In this document: piece by piece, positions 55,596 through 64,000 of the stretch | Layout of the letters: every line of letters starts with the position of its first letter | How positions within the stretch are numbered: position 1 is the stretch's first letter | The notes under the pieces: model-generated | Told to the model about the DNA's origin: nothing | The model's database searches: none | The model's input: only the letters and a program-made list of their open reading frames with translations | Assembly: GCA_035623075.1 (NCBI GenBank) | Contig: DASPUC010000024.1 | Span: 248,001-312,000 of the forward strand | Length of the DNA stretch: 64,000 bases | Direction: 5' to 3' | Origin: Nitrospiraceae bacterium | Lineage (GTDB): Bacteria > Nitrospirota > Nitrospiria > Nitrospirales > Nitrospiraceae | Translations under genes and position numbers: made by a program

Positions 55596-56356
55596 AGAGC
55601 GACCAGCATCAAGGTCCGCTTTCAAAGGACGCCTTCGTGGAGTGGCTCTCGCGCGAAGGTGCTGTCCGTTATCATGACCACCATCTCTTCCATAAGCTCA
55701 TGCACGATGGGAATCTGACGAATGTCCAGCTGCAACAATGGGTGTTGAATCGCTACTACTACCAAACTCGCATTCCGATCAAGGACGCCCTCATCGTCTC
55801 AAAGTCTGAAGACCCGAATTTTCGACGGATCTGGCTCCGCCGCATTCAGGATCATGACGGATCGCAAGATGGGCAAGGCGGCCTCGCTTCGTGGCTCGAG
55901 TTGGCCCGCGGTGTGGGTCTCGATATCGAGGAAGTCAGAAACTGTCGGTCTGTGCTCCCGGGAGTCAGGCTCGCCTGTGACGGGTATGTGCAGTTCGTCC
56001 GTGAGTCCCCGCTTCTCGAAGCAGTGGCCTCCTCACTGACGGAGTTGTTTGCTCCAGCGCTCATGGCCAAACGCCTCGAGGCGTGGAAACACCATTTTCC
56101 GTGGGTAAGTTCGGAAGCCCTGGCGTATTTCCAGATGAGAATTTCCCGCGCCAGCCTTGATTCGAAACAGGCCGTCGAATTCGTCGTGCAACACGCCGTG
56201 ACGTATGAGCTGCAGAAACGATGTGTGCAAGCTTTGGTCAAGAAGGCCGAGATTCTGTGGCATATACTCGATTGCCTGTATATGGCCTACGTCGAGCCCG
56301 GATCAGAACGAGAAAAGGCGGCCCATGCTTATGACCACAGCCAGGCCTCGGCTTAA
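55592..56356 (+). CDS. pqqC: PqqC, final PQQ-forming oxidase
   Basis: 254 residues, TenA-like helical protein that carries out the last cyclisation and oxidation to PQQ. Typical blocks: RYHDHHLFHKLMHDGNLT, QQWVLNRYYYQTRIPIKD, and near the C terminus HILDCLYMAYV. Start 55592 overlaps pqqB; its end overlaps pqqD by 32 bases. Confidence 0.95.
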   Translation: MKSDQHQGPLSKDAFVEWLSREGAVRYHDHHLFHKLMHDGNLTNVQLQQWVLNRYYYQTRIPIKDALIVSKSEDPNFRRIWLRRIQDHDGSQDGQGGLASWLELARGVGLDIEEVRNCRSVLPGVRLACDGYVQFVRESPLLEAVASSLTELFAPALMAKRLEAWKHHFPWVSSEALAYFQMRISRASLDSKQAVEFVVQHAVTYELQKRCVQALVKKAEILWHILDCLYMAYVEPGSEREKAAHAYDHSQASA

Positions 56357-56600
56357 CCGAAAAGTGCGCCTTCGCCTCGATCGGCGCACGGGTCGCTATA
56401 TGCTGCTGTACCCTGAACGGGGACTGGAGCTGAACGAGACTGCCTTGGAGATTGCACGCTTCTGTACGGGAGAGTGGACGGTCGACGATATCGTCCAACA
56501 TCTGGCTCGTGCGTTTCATGATGCTTCCCTGCTTGAAATCAAGCGAGACACGCGTCACTTTCTCGACACCCTCGCCGAACGTGGACTCCTGCAAGGTTGA
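56325..56600 (+). CDS. pqqD: PqqD peptide chaperone
   Basis: 91 residues from ATG 56325 (alternative ATG at 56331). The RRE fold: RPRLNRKVRLRLDRRTGRYMLLYPERGLELNETALEI and ETALEIARFCTGEWTVDDI. Binds PqqA and presents it to PqqE. Overlaps pqqC, and pqqE begins 3 bases after it. Confidence 0.93.
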   Translation: MLMTTARPRLNRKVRLRLDRRTGRYMLLYPERGLELNETALEIARFCTGEWTVDDIVQHLARAFHDASLLEIKRDTRHFLDTLAERGLLQG

Positions 56601-56602
56601 CC

Positions 56603-57706
56603 ATGAACGGCGAGTATCGTCCCTATACATTCATCGCCGAACTCACCTACCAGTGTCCTTTACGATGCCCCTATTGTTCGAATCCTCTCGACTATACGCA
56701 TCAGAGAGACGAAATCGACACCGACACATGGCTTCGTGTCTTTCAGGAGGCGGAAGCACTTGGTGTGGTCCAGCTCAACCTGACGGGCGGCGAGCCGTTG
56801 CTGCGGAATGATCTTGAACGGCTCATTGAGGGGGCGAGCAAGCTTGAGCTGTATACGAATCTGATCACGAGCGGCATCCCTCTGACCTTCGAACGACTTG
56901 CTCGATTTCGGGCGCTCGGGCTCAACAGCGTGCAAGTGTCCATCCAAAGTACAAAGCCGACGGAATCAGATCGCATTGCCGGCGCACCATCGTTCCACCG
57001 GAAGCTCGACGTCATGCAGTGGGTGAGATCGCTCGACATCCCGTTGACCATGAACGTGGTACTCCATCGGGACAACATCGGTGAAACCGCGGCGCTCATC
57101 GCGCTGGCCGAAAATGTGTCGGCAGACCGGTTGGAATTGGCCAACGCGCAGTACCTTGGGTGGGCTCTCCGGAATCGCGCAGCGCTCCTGCCCACTCGCG
57201 AGCAACTCGGACGGGCACGAGCCATCGCGGCTGACGCCAGGGAACGGCTTCGAGGGAGAATGGAAGTGGTGTTCGTCACTCCCGACTACTATTCGGCGTT
57301 TCCCAAATCCTGTATGGATGGCTGGGGACGCCGGTTCATCGTGGTGAATCCGGAAGGGCTTGCGCTGCCCTGTCATCTAGCGCAGACGTTGCCGGGCTTA
57401 CATTTTGACAACGTCAGGCAGCGTTCCGTCGAGGACATTTGGCATCACTCCTCCGGCTTTAATCAATTCCGTGGAGAGGGATGGCTGCCCGACCCCTGCC
57501 GAACCTGCGATCGTCGCACCAAAGACTTTGGAGGATGTCGCTGTCAGGCCTTTCATGTGACGGGGAACGCCGGCGCAACGGATCCAACTTGTTCTCTCTC
57601 CCCTGCACATGGGCGCATTGAATCCGCCCGAAGCCAGGCGAGTCACGTGGCCGGTGCGCCGGTGTTGTTTGAATATCGGACCGGCCGAGGATTTGCTCGA
57701 GCATGA
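56603..57706 (+). CDS. pqqE: PqqE radical SAM enzyme
   Basis: 367 residues. The radical SAM motif C18-x3-C22-x2-C25 (CPLRCPYC) and the SPASM-like C-terminal cysteines (CMDGWG, the LPCHLAQ, and CRTCDRRTKDFGGCRC) show full auxiliary clusters. Catalyses the Glu-Tyr carbon-carbon link in PqqA. Start ATG 56603; a TTG at 56597 would add 2 residues. Confidence 0.95.
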   Translation: MNGEYRPYTFIAELTYQCPLRCPYCSNPLDYTHQRDEIDTDTWLRVFQEAEALGVVQLNLTGGEPLLRNDLERLIEGASKLELYTNLITSGIPLTFERLARFRALGLNSVQVSIQSTKPTESDRIAGAPSFHRKLDVMQWVRSLDIPLTMNVVLHRDNIGETAALIALAENVSADRLELANAQYLGWALRNRAALLPTREQLGRARAIAADARERLRGRMEVVFVTPDYYSAFPKSCMDGWGRRFIVVNPEGLALPCHLAQTLPGLHFDNVRQRSVEDIWHHSSGFNQFRGEGWLPDPCRTCDRRTKDFGGCRCQAFHVTGNAGATDPTCSLSPAHGRIESARSQASHVAGAPVLFEYRTGRGFARA

Positions 57707-57810
57707 GCGGGCTCTCTTGGTCCCTCCGTTCCTGGGGATGACCGGACAGTGTGCATTCAATCTGGCGATGAAAAGGAAAACGGAATAGCCGGCTAGGAGG
57801 CGATGGTTCG

Positions 57811-58950
57811 ATGAGGCGCGTTGGTATGCTGTCATTCTTCTCGACGATTCTGATCTTCGTCGCCTGCCGGGTCGGCGCAGGCCCTCTCCCGCTCGATACA
57901 ATCAAGCTCCCCCCCGGCTTTTCCATCGCGATCTATGCGGACAATGTTCCGAATGCGCGGGGAATGACGCTTGGGCAAAACGGCACCGTCTTCGTCGGCT
58001 CCAGAGAGAAAGGAGACGTCTATGCAGTCCTCGACAAAGACGGTGATCAACGCGCTGATGCCGTGGTGACTATCGCCCGTAGCTTGCAAATGCCCGTGGG
58101 TGTCGCCTATCAGAACGGCTCTCTGTACGTCTCCGCGGTCGATCGCATCTTACGTTTCGACAAGGTTGAGCAAAACCTGACGAATCCTGCTCCGCCGGTG
58201 GTGGTCACGGATCGATTTCCGAAAGAGACGCATCATGGATGGAAATTCATCGCGTTCGGTCCAGACGGAAAACTCTATGTGCCTGTCGGAGCCCCTTGCA
58301 ATATCTGTGAACCCGACCCCGACCGCTACGCGCTCATCGCCCGCATTAATCCGGGCGGGAGCGGTTACGAGGTTGTGGCTCGTGGAGTCCGGAACTCGGT
58401 CGGATTCGACTGGGATCCAACGACCCGCGACTTGTGGTTCACGGACAATGGTCGGGATTATCTCGGAGACAATCAACCGCCGGATGAACTCAATCATGCG
58501 TCGAAGGCGGGACTGCACTTCGGCTACCCCTATTGTCACGGTGGAACAATCCAGGATCCTGAATACGGCAGCAAGCACGCCTGCAGCGAATTCACTGCGC
58601 CGGCCGTCACGCTCGGCCCCCATGTTGCTTCTCTTGGCATGCGTTTTTACACCGGCATGATGTTCCCCTCGGAATACCGAAACCAAATCTTCATTGCGGA
58701 GCATGGGTCGTGGAATCGGAGCGAGAAAATAGGCTATCGGATCACCCTCGTGTCACGGGATAAACAGGGGCGACTCCAGTATTCGACCTTTGCAGAAGGG
58801 TGGCTTCAGGGTCAAAAGGCATGGGGACGCCCTGCTGATGTTCTCGTCATGCCGGATGGCGCTCTCTTGGTGTCGGACGATTCGGCGGGCGTGATCTATC
58901 GAATCAGCTATCGAACACCGTCGGCCAATACTCCCCCGCCACCACCGTGA
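57811..58950 (+). CDS. PQQ-dependent sugar/sorbosone dehydrogenase family protein, exported
   Basis: 379 residues. A signal peptide (LSFFSTILIFVACRVG, residues 7-22) exports it. The soluble glucose-dehydrogenase-like six-bladed propeller shows: IKLPPGFSIAIYADNVPNARG, SLQMPVGVAYQNGSLYV, GVRNSVGFDWDP, FGYPYCHGG and IAEHGSWNRSEKIGYR, all typical of GdhB/sorbosone dehydrogenase family. Its position right after pqqE makes PQQ the likely cofactor. Substrate unknown. Confidence 0.88.
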   Translation: MRRVGMLSFFSTILIFVACRVGAGPLPLDTIKLPPGFSIAIYADNVPNARGMTLGQNGTVFVGSREKGDVYAVLDKDGDQRADAVVTIARSLQMPVGVAYQNGSLYVSAVDRILRFDKVEQNLTNPAPPVVVTDRFPKETHHGWKFIAFGPDGKLYVPVGAPCNICEPDPDRYALIARINPGGSGYEVVARGVRNSVGFDWDPTTRDLWFTDNGRDYLGDNQPPDELNHASKAGLHFGYPYCHGGTIQDPEYGSKHACSEFTAPAVTLGPHVASLGMRFYTGMMFPSEYRNQIFIAEHGSWNRSEKIGYRITLVSRDKQGRLQYSTFAEGWLQGQKAWGRPADVLVMPDGALLVSDDSAGVIYRISYRTPSANTPPPPP

Positions 58951-59008
58951 GTGCTGGTGACTGCCGTGGCGAAGTTTCAGGGTGAGGCTTGAGGAGAAGG
59001 AGGCTCTC

Positions 59009-59878
59009 ATGCGCTCGACATGGTTCCGATTCTTACTGGTCGTTGGATGCCTGCTGGTTCAAGGACCTGAGGCGTCGGCTCAACAGTCTCGGCCCGATGA
59101 TGAAATCACGAAGTTGGCCGATGACGTGTATCTGTTCAGGCACAAATTTCATCAGTCTATTTTTATCACCACGCCAAAAGGTGTCGTCGTCACCGATCCG
59201 ATCAGTTCCGACGCCGCGACCTGGCTGAAAGCCAAGATCAAGACCCTCACCGATCAGCCCGTCCGCTACGTGATATACAGCCACAACCATAATGATCACA
59301 TCACCGGTGGCAGCGTCTTCTCCGACACAGCTCTCTTCATCAGTCAGACTGCCGCAAGGCCGAAAATTCTCCAGGCCGGGGATCCTCAGACACCAGTTCC
59401 CAACGTGACGTTTGGTGATCGGATGTTCATCGACCTTGGAGGCAAACAGGTCGAACTGATTTACACCGGAAGAAACCATTCGGATAACAGCCTCGTCGTG
59501 CTGCTCCCGCAGAACAAGCTGCTCTTCGCCGTCGATTTCATTCCGGTCGAGACGGTGGCCTATCGGGCGCTGCCGGACAGCTATCCAGAGGAATGGATCG
59601 ACTCGCTCAAACAGGTCGAGCAATTGGATTTCGAGATCCTGGTTCCCGGCCATGGCAAGGTCGGCACGAAGGAGGACGTGCAACGGTTTCGCGGCTACCT
59701 CGAAGATCTCAGAGTCGCCGTACTGGAGCAGGTCCAGAAGGGCGCAAGTCTGGAAGAAACGAAAAAAACTGTTCAGCTTCCCAAATACGAACAGTGGCAG
59801 CGGTATTCCGATTGGTTTCCGGAGAATGTCGAAGGGATGTACCGGTATCTCTCCGAACAGCGGAAGGACAATCGCTGA
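59009..59878 (+). CDS. metallo-beta-lactamase-fold hydrolase, exported
   Basis: 289 residues from ATG 59009 (GAAGGAGG upstream). A signal peptide covers about residues 1-25 (WFRFLLVVGCLLVQGPEASA). HNHNDH around residue 93-98 is the HxHxDH metal motif; GRNHSDNS and PGHGKVG supply further ligands. It may belong to the quinoprotein-associated MBL relay group, given its place after the PQQ enzyme, but its substrate is unknown. Confidence 0.87.
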   Translation: MRSTWFRFLLVVGCLLVQGPEASAQQSRPDDEITKLADDVYLFRHKFHQSIFITTPKGVVVTDPISSDAATWLKAKIKTLTDQPVRYVIYSHNHNDHITGGSVFSDTALFISQTAARPKILQAGDPQTPVPNVTFGDRMFIDLGGKQVELIYTGRNHSDNSLVVLLPQNKLLFAVDFIPVETVAYRALPDSYPEEWIDSLKQVEQLDFEILVPGHGKVGTKEDVQRFRGYLEDLRVAVLEQVQKGASLEETKKTVQLPKYEQWQRYSDWFPENVEGMYRYLSEQRKDNR

Positions 59879-59952
59879 GCGAACCTGAAATTGTTTCGGC
59901 GCCGATTTACGGTGGAGTACGAGCGCCCATACAACCACCTAAGGAGGAGAAC

Positions 59953-60159
59953 ATGAGCGACGTCATCATTACCCCCAAGAATGACGGACCCTATTACGTC
60001 AAAGGCACGTTCAAGATCGTGACGGAAGGCGGTCGACAGATCGTGGTCGATGGAAACGAGGCCTGGCTCTGCCGGTGCGGCCACTCGGCAAACAAGCCGT
60101 TCTGCGACGGTTCGCACAAGAAGGCCGGGTTCAAGAACAATTTGGATCAGAAATCATGA
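59953..60159 (+). CDS. CDGSH iron-sulfur protein
   Basis: 68 residues, start ATG 59953 after AGGAGGAG. CRCGHSANKPFCDGSH is the complete CDGSH motif (C-x-C-x2-S-x3-P-x-C-D-G-S-H) that binds a redox-active [2Fe-2S] cluster with three Cys and one His. Single-domain, soluble. Follows the MBL gene after 74 bases. Role: electron transfer or redox sensing. Confidence 0.93.
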   Translation: MSDVIITPKNDGPYYVKGTFKIVTEGGRQIVVDGNEAWLCRCGHSANKPFCDGSHKKAGFKNNLDQKS

Positions 60160-60243
60160 CGACCTAACAAGCTCTGTAAAAACTCAATTGTCGTTCAAAA
60201 GTCATTGACAGTTTTAGCGTGGTGAGGGCGCCAGAATAGCCCA

Positions 60244-60367
60244 CAGGATACTCAAAAAGGCCGTCCGGCGCGGCCGCAGCGAGCGAGGAGGCGAGGCGTA
60301 CTCCGTTCCGTACGTTGAGCCTCTAAGCGATGCGAGAACAAAGCTGGCGGACTTTTTCAGTATCCTG
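60244..60367 (+). repeat. dispersed palindromic element, copy B (124 bp)
   Basis: CAGGATACTCAAAAAGGC at the left and GGACTTTTTCAGTATCCTG at the right form inverted ends (22 positions, 3 mismatches). Inside are GGCCGCAGCGAGCGAGGA and AGCGATGCGAGAACAAAGC, as in copy A at 17161-17328. The differences in the arms of the two copies are matched on both sides (ATACT/AGTAT here, ATGTT/AACAT there). Lies between the CDGSH and OsmC genes. Confidence 0.8.
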
Positions 60368-60388
60368 CTCAACGAAGGGAGATGGACG

Positions 60389-60814
60389 ATGAAACGCACC
60401 AGTTCCGCAATCTGGCAAGGTGATCTGAAAACCGGCAAGGGAACAGTTTCGACGGAGAGCGGCGTGTTGTCGAAGACCCAGTATTCGTTCAGCACAAGAT
60501 TCGAGAACGGTAAGGGCACGAATCCGGAGGAGCTGATCGCCGCGGCGCACGCGGGCTGCTTCACGATGGCGCTGTCGGCGCAGCTGGGCAATGCGGGACT
60601 CGTGGCCGACAAGCTGGAAACGACGGCCACGGTGAGTTTTGAGAAACTCGAAGCCGGTTGGGCCGTGACGCAGATTCATCTCGACGTAAAGGGCAAGGTC
60701 CCGAAAGCCGATGTCACAGCCTGGGAGAAGGCGACCGCTGCGGCAAAATCAGGCTGCCCGATTTCTCGGTTACTCAACACGACGATCACAATGGACGCAA
60801 AGTTGGAGGGGTAG
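60389..60814 (+). CDS. OsmC/Ohr family peroxiredoxin-like protein
   Basis: 141 residues, OsmC subfamily. The two catalytic cysteines are present in AAHAGCFTMALS (about residue 57) and SGCPISRLL (about residue 124). Detoxifies organic hydroperoxides with dithiol reduction. GAAGGGAGAT precedes the ATG at 60389. Stop directly adjoins the next start. Confidence 0.92.
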   Translation: MKRTSSAIWQGDLKTGKGTVSTESGVLSKTQYSFSTRFENGKGTNPEELIAAAHAGCFTMALSAQLGNAGLVADKLETTATVSFEKLEAGWAVTQIHLDVKGKVPKADVTAWEKATAAAKSGCPISRLLNTTITMDAKLEG

Positions 60815-61603
60815 ATGACGTCGGAAGGGGAAACGATCATGACGGTACGACGAGCAAAGGGAGATGGGAGGAGAACCCGAAGTCCGATCAAGGTGCTCGC
60901 GATTGATGTGGGCGGCACCAACGTGAAGGTGCTCGGAGCCGATCAGTCGACACCTCATAAAATCCCTTCCGGGCCGGCCATGACGGCGAAAAAGATGATC
61001 GGCGAAGTCAAGCGCGCAACCGATGGTCGAGCCTATGACGCGGTCTCGATCGGGTACCCAGGCCCGGTACGGGGCGGACACCCGCTGGCGGAACCCAAGA
61101 ATCTCGGCGGAGGGTGGGTGAAGTGTGATTTTCAGAAGGCCTTCGGCAAACCGGTCAAGGTGATCAACGACGCGGCCATGCAGGCGCTCGGCAGCTACGA
61201 AGGCGGTCGCATGCTGTTCTTGGGGCTCGGCACCGGCCTCGGTTCCGCGCTCATCACCGACGGTGTGCTGGTCCCGATGGAACTCGCGCATCTCCGGTAT
61301 CGAAAGGGTCGCACCTACGAGGACTACGTCGGGGTGCGCGGATTGAAGCGGTACGGGAAGAAACGATGGCGCCGGTACGTGCTGGATGTGGTGTCAGCGC
61401 TTCGGGATGCGCTCCAATCAGACTATGTCGTACTCGGCGGCGGCAATGCGAAGAGGCTCCAGAGGCTGCCCAAATGGGCTCGTCTCGGAGACAACAGCCA
61501 TGCCTTTATCAGCGGCTTTCGATTATGGGACGACGCCTGGCAGGATGAACGATCTGCCTGTGTCGTGCGGATGGGCCGTTCAAGTGAAGGGCGTGGGTCG
61601 TAA
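60815..61603 (+). CDS. polyphosphate-glucokinase-like ROK family protein
   Basis: 262 residues; ATG 60815 follows the OsmC stop directly, and ATG 60839 is an alternative. IDVGGTNVKVLG is the phosphate-1 loop, SIGYPGPVRGG the next, and LGLGTGLGSALITDG the adenosine-site loop. It lacks the ROK zinc motif, as polyphosphate glucokinases do; ELAHLRYRK corresponds to their ELGH stretch. Probable glucose phosphorylation from polyphosphate or ATP. Confidence 0.85.
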   Translation: MTSEGETIMTVRRAKGDGRRTRSPIKVLAIDVGGTNVKVLGADQSTPHKIPSGPAMTAKKMIGEVKRATDGRAYDAVSIGYPGPVRGGHPLAEPKNLGGGWVKCDFQKAFGKPVKVINDAAMQALGSYEGGRMLFLGLGTGLGSALITDGVLVPMELAHLRYRKGRTYEDYVGVRGLKRYGKKRWRRYVLDVVSALRDALQSDYVVLGGGNAKRLQRLPKWARLGDNSHAFISGFRLWDDAWQDERSACVVRMGRSSEGRGS

Positions 61604-61766
61604 GCCGACCAGCCGGGAACTCGACTTCTTGACTTGTCCTGGGTCCTCCATGCCTGAACTCCATTGGTACGAACGGGGCGTCTAGAGAGGGGCGAGGATT
61701 CAAGATCCGTCTCGACCCGCGTCTGCCAAGGCGGCAGCGGACCCTCTTGAGCAGCCACAGCCGATA

Positions 61767-61789
61767 GTCCATACTGAACATGTATGGAC
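61767..61789 (+). promoter_or_regulatory. inverted repeat spanning the start codon of the sigma-54 activator gene
   Basis: GTCCATAC (61767-61774), 7-base loop, GTATGGAC (61782-61789), perfect 8-bp arms. The ATG at 61784-61786 is within the right arm, so the mRNA hairpin would hide the start codon, or a protein bound to DNA would block transcription. Confidence 0.6.
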
Positions 61790-63835
61790 GGGCGCACCGT
61801 ATCTCCATGTGAGACTCTCTCCGAACGGTACCAAGCCCTACTGGAGGTTGCGGAGGCGATTTCCTCACACCGCGACCTACACGAACTCTTTCGCGACCTC
61901 GCCCAGCGGCTTCCCCGGGTCGTCCACGTGAATTTTGTGTCCCTCTCCTTGCACGATCCCGCCCGTAACCTGATGCGATTGCAGACGATCCAAGCGAATG
62001 TTCCGGTGGATCTCATCGGTGGCCACGAGGAACCGATTGAGGAAACACCGTCGGGACTCGTATGGCAAACACAGCAACCGGTCCTTGTGCCGGACCTTGC
62101 CGAAGAACATCGGTGGCCAAAAGTTACTCAACGGATGAAGGAGGACGGCACGAAGTCGTTTTGTGTCGTGCCCCTGACCACGGCGGTCCGACGGTTGGGA
62201 GCGATGGGGTTTTCGAGCTTGGAGAGAGGGGCCTATGGCGAAGCGGACCTGGAATTTCTGCGACAGGTCGGAAACCAAGTCGCCGTTGCCGTGGACAACG
62301 TCCTCCATCATCAAGACCTGACCCATGATCGTGACCGCTTGCGTCTCCTCCTGGAAGTGTCCGAGTCTATCGCGTCACACCGTGACCTGGCCGAGCTGTT
62401 CCATGATCTGGCCCAACGGCTTCCACGCGCGCTCGAGTTTTCCTATATCGCCTTGATTCTGCATGATCCCGAGCGGAACGTCATGCGTCTCCATATCCTG
62501 GAGACGCCGCGACCGGTCAGCATCGCTCCAGGGTGTGAATTTCCCGTCGAAGAGTCGGTTGGAGGTTGGGTCTGGCAACACCAGCAGCCCCTGGTGATCG
62601 AGAATATCGAACAGGAAACCCGATTCCCGAAACTGATCCAGATGATTTGCGAGGCAGGCGTCCGGTCCTTCTGCACGGTTCCTCTCACGACCGCGCGCCG
62701 CCGCCTGGGTGCGTTGTCCGTCGGAAGCTTTGAACAGCATCATTACGGCAGGGCGAGCATCGAATTCCTCCAACAGGTGGCCAAGCAAGTCGCCATCGCG
62801 GTCGAGAATGCCCTGGCCTATGGCGAGATAACGGGCCTCAAGGAAAAACTCGCCAAGGAGAAACTGTACCTGGAAGAAGAAATCAGGACCGAATACAACT
62901 TCGAGGAGATCATCGGTGAAAGCCCGACGTTGAAAAAGGTGCTCAAGCAGGTCGAAGTCGTCGCGCCGACGGATTCGGCCGTACTGGTTCTGGGAGAAAC
63001 GGGAACGGGCAAGGAATTGCTGGCCCGTGCCATTCACAACTTGAGCGGCAGGCGGGAGCGGACGTTCGTGAAGATGAACTGCGCGGCCATCCCCACCGGT
63101 CTGCTCGAAAGCGAGTTGTTCGGTCACGAGCGCGGAGCCTTCACCGGGGCGATCGCCACCAAGATCGGACGATTCGAGTTGGCCGATGGCGGCACGCTCT
63201 TTCTCGACGAAGTGGGAGACATCACGCTTGAACTCCAATCGAAGCTCCTGCGCGTCCTACAGGAACAGGAATTCGAGCGGTTGGGAAGCACGAGAACCAT
63301 GCGAGTCAACGTGCGGGTCGTGGCCGCGACCAACCAGGACCTGTCCGAGATGGTGGAGAAAAAGGAATTTCGCAGCGATCTCTATTACCGGTTGAACGTG
63401 TTCCCGCTCGTGGTTCCTCCCTTGAGAGAACGCCGCGAGGACATTCCCGTGCTTGTGCGCTACTTTGCCCAGAAGTTTGCGCGACAGTTGAATCGTTCGG
63501 TCGAACGCATCCCCGCCGATACAATCGATGCCTTGACGGCCTATGCCTGGCCCGGAAACATTCGGGAGCTCGAAAATCTGGTCGAACGGGCGGTCATCCT
63601 CTCCACCGGCCCTGACTTGGTGTTTCCCCTCAGCGAACTCAAAACCCCGCGCTTCCAGGCGGGTGCGGCGTCAGTGTCCACACTGGAAGCGGCGGAGCGA
63701 GAACACATCGTTCGCGCGCTGAACGCAACCAACTGGATCATCGGAGGTCAGGCCGGCGCGGCGGCCAAGCTCGGCATGAAACGCACCACCCTCCAATCCA
63801 AGATGCAGAAGCTCGGCATCGTACGTTCCCACTAA
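61784..63835 (+). CDS. sigma-54-dependent transcriptional activator with two GAF domains
   Basis: 683 residues. Two GAF sensor domains (about 20-170 and 190-340), internally duplicated: SHRDLHELFRDLAQRLPR and SHRDLAELFHDLAQRLPR. AAA+ domain: Walker A GETGTGKE, sigma-54-contact loop GAFTGA, Walker B TLFLDEVGD. C-terminal Fis-type HTH (GAAAKLGMKRTTLQSKMQKL). FhlA/NifA-like architecture; signal unknown. Start could also be ATG 61780 out of frame, so 61784 is used. An inverted repeat covers the start codon. Confidence 0.93.
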   Translation: MDGRTVSPCETLSERYQALLEVAEAISSHRDLHELFRDLAQRLPRVVHVNFVSLSLHDPARNLMRLQTIQANVPVDLIGGHEEPIEETPSGLVWQTQQPVLVPDLAEEHRWPKVTQRMKEDGTKSFCVVPLTTAVRRLGAMGFSSLERGAYGEADLEFLRQVGNQVAVAVDNVLHHQDLTHDRDRLRLLLEVSESIASHRDLAELFHDLAQRLPRALEFSYIALILHDPERNVMRLHILETPRPVSIAPGCEFPVEESVGGWVWQHQQPLVIENIEQETRFPKLIQMICEAGVRSFCTVPLTTARRRLGALSVGSFEQHHYGRASIEFLQQVAKQVAIAVENALAYGEITGLKEKLAKEKLYLEEEIRTEYNFEEIIGESPTLKKVLKQVEVVAPTDSAVLVLGETGTGKELLARAIHNLSGRRERTFVKMNCAAIPTGLLESELFGHERGAFTGAIATKIGRFELADGGTLFLDEVGDITLELQSKLLRVLQEQEFERLGSTRTMRVNVRVVAATNQDLSEMVEKKEFRSDLYYRLNVFPLVVPPLRERREDIPVLVRYFAQKFARQLNRSVERIPADTIDALTAYAWPGNIRELENLVERAVILSTGPDLVFPLSELKTPRFQAGAASVSTLEAAEREHIVRALNATNWIIGGQAGAAAKLGMKRTTLQSKMQKLGIVRSH

Positions 63836-64000
63836 TGCCCACTCACGCCTTTATTTCCTGACAGTGAGCACCCGTGTACATAGACACTCTTGAGCAAGCG
63901 ACATAGGGGTACTGGTACCGCTGTATCGAGAAGGAGTATCCTAAAGCGCACGGCTCAAAACTCTGAACGAAGACCGCTGTGTTTGATTCAGGCCTCCCTT
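63836..64000. other. non-coding tail of the window
   Basis: 165 bases after the sigma-54 activator. No frame, hairpin or tRNA fold stands out. It may hold the promoter of a gene beyond the window. Confidence 0.5.

Overview
The window is chromosomal DNA of about 58-60 % G+C (by eye), gene-dense, with short intergenic gaps, many ATGA-type overlaps and genes on both strands. Gene content (an inorganic-carbon uptake operon with a DUF2309 protein, a full pqq operon, dnaA-dnaN-gyrB-gyrA, many TPR, PilZ and GAF/sigma-54 proteins) and dispersed palindromic intergenic elements fit Nitrospira or a close relative in the Nitrospirota. That assignment is my inference from protein style; no rRNA gene is present to settle it. 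I see no tRNA, rRNA, CRISPR array, transposase or phage gene.

Layout. 1-9 kb: end of leucine biosynthesis (leuC', leuD), CorA magnesium channel, CysQ-type phosphatase, a beta-hydroxyacid dehydrogenase, a type IV pilus/type II secretion ATPase, two PilZ proteins and an aminotransferase. 9-22 kb: envelope and housekeeping genes: lytic transglycosylase, MsrA, LEA14-like lipoprotein, TldD/TldE protease pair, aldehyde dehydrogenase, EttA. 22-27 kb: an esterase, a very large membrane protein of unknown function whose reading frame is broken once near its N terminus, and SelO. 27.6-35.3 kb: an inorganic-carbon accumulation operon (DabB-like, an extra NuoM-like subunit, DabA and a PII-like protein) behind a strong leader hairpin. 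35.8-39.9 kb: a TPR protein, an unusual two-domain ThyX-like protein and hisS. 39.9-50.5 kb: the replication block: three small DsrE/F/H-like genes, an AT-richer stretch with DnaA boxes and a possible DnaA-trio run, dnaA, dnaN, gyrB, gyrA, dciA and smpB. 50.5-54.4 kb: a six-gene operon (DoxX, pirin, FrnE-type thioredoxin-fold protein, two VOC proteins, DUF4396) with a palindromic operator inside its promoter. 54.5-60.2 kb: pqqABCDE followed by a periplasmic PQQ-type sugar dehydrogenase, a metallo-beta-lactamase-fold enzyme and a CDGSH protein. 60.2-64 kb: OsmC, a polyphosphate-glucokinase-like ROK protein and a double-GAF sigma-54 activator.

How the parts work together. The carbon operon would supply CO2/bicarbonate to an autotroph using a proton-gradient-coupled membrane subunit plus a zinc protein resembling a carbonic anhydrase. 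The pqq operon makes the cofactor for the quinoprotein dehydrogenase encoded directly after it. DnaA, the clamp, gyrase and the DciA helicase loader sit together around a probable origin region.

Non-coding structure is unusually rich: two copies of a mobile-looking palindromic element with co-varying arms (17.2 and 60.2 kb), a second hairpin family (hisS leader and gyrB-gyrA gap), a 113-bp nested inverted repeat after smpB, and inverted repeats at the starts or promoters of several genes.
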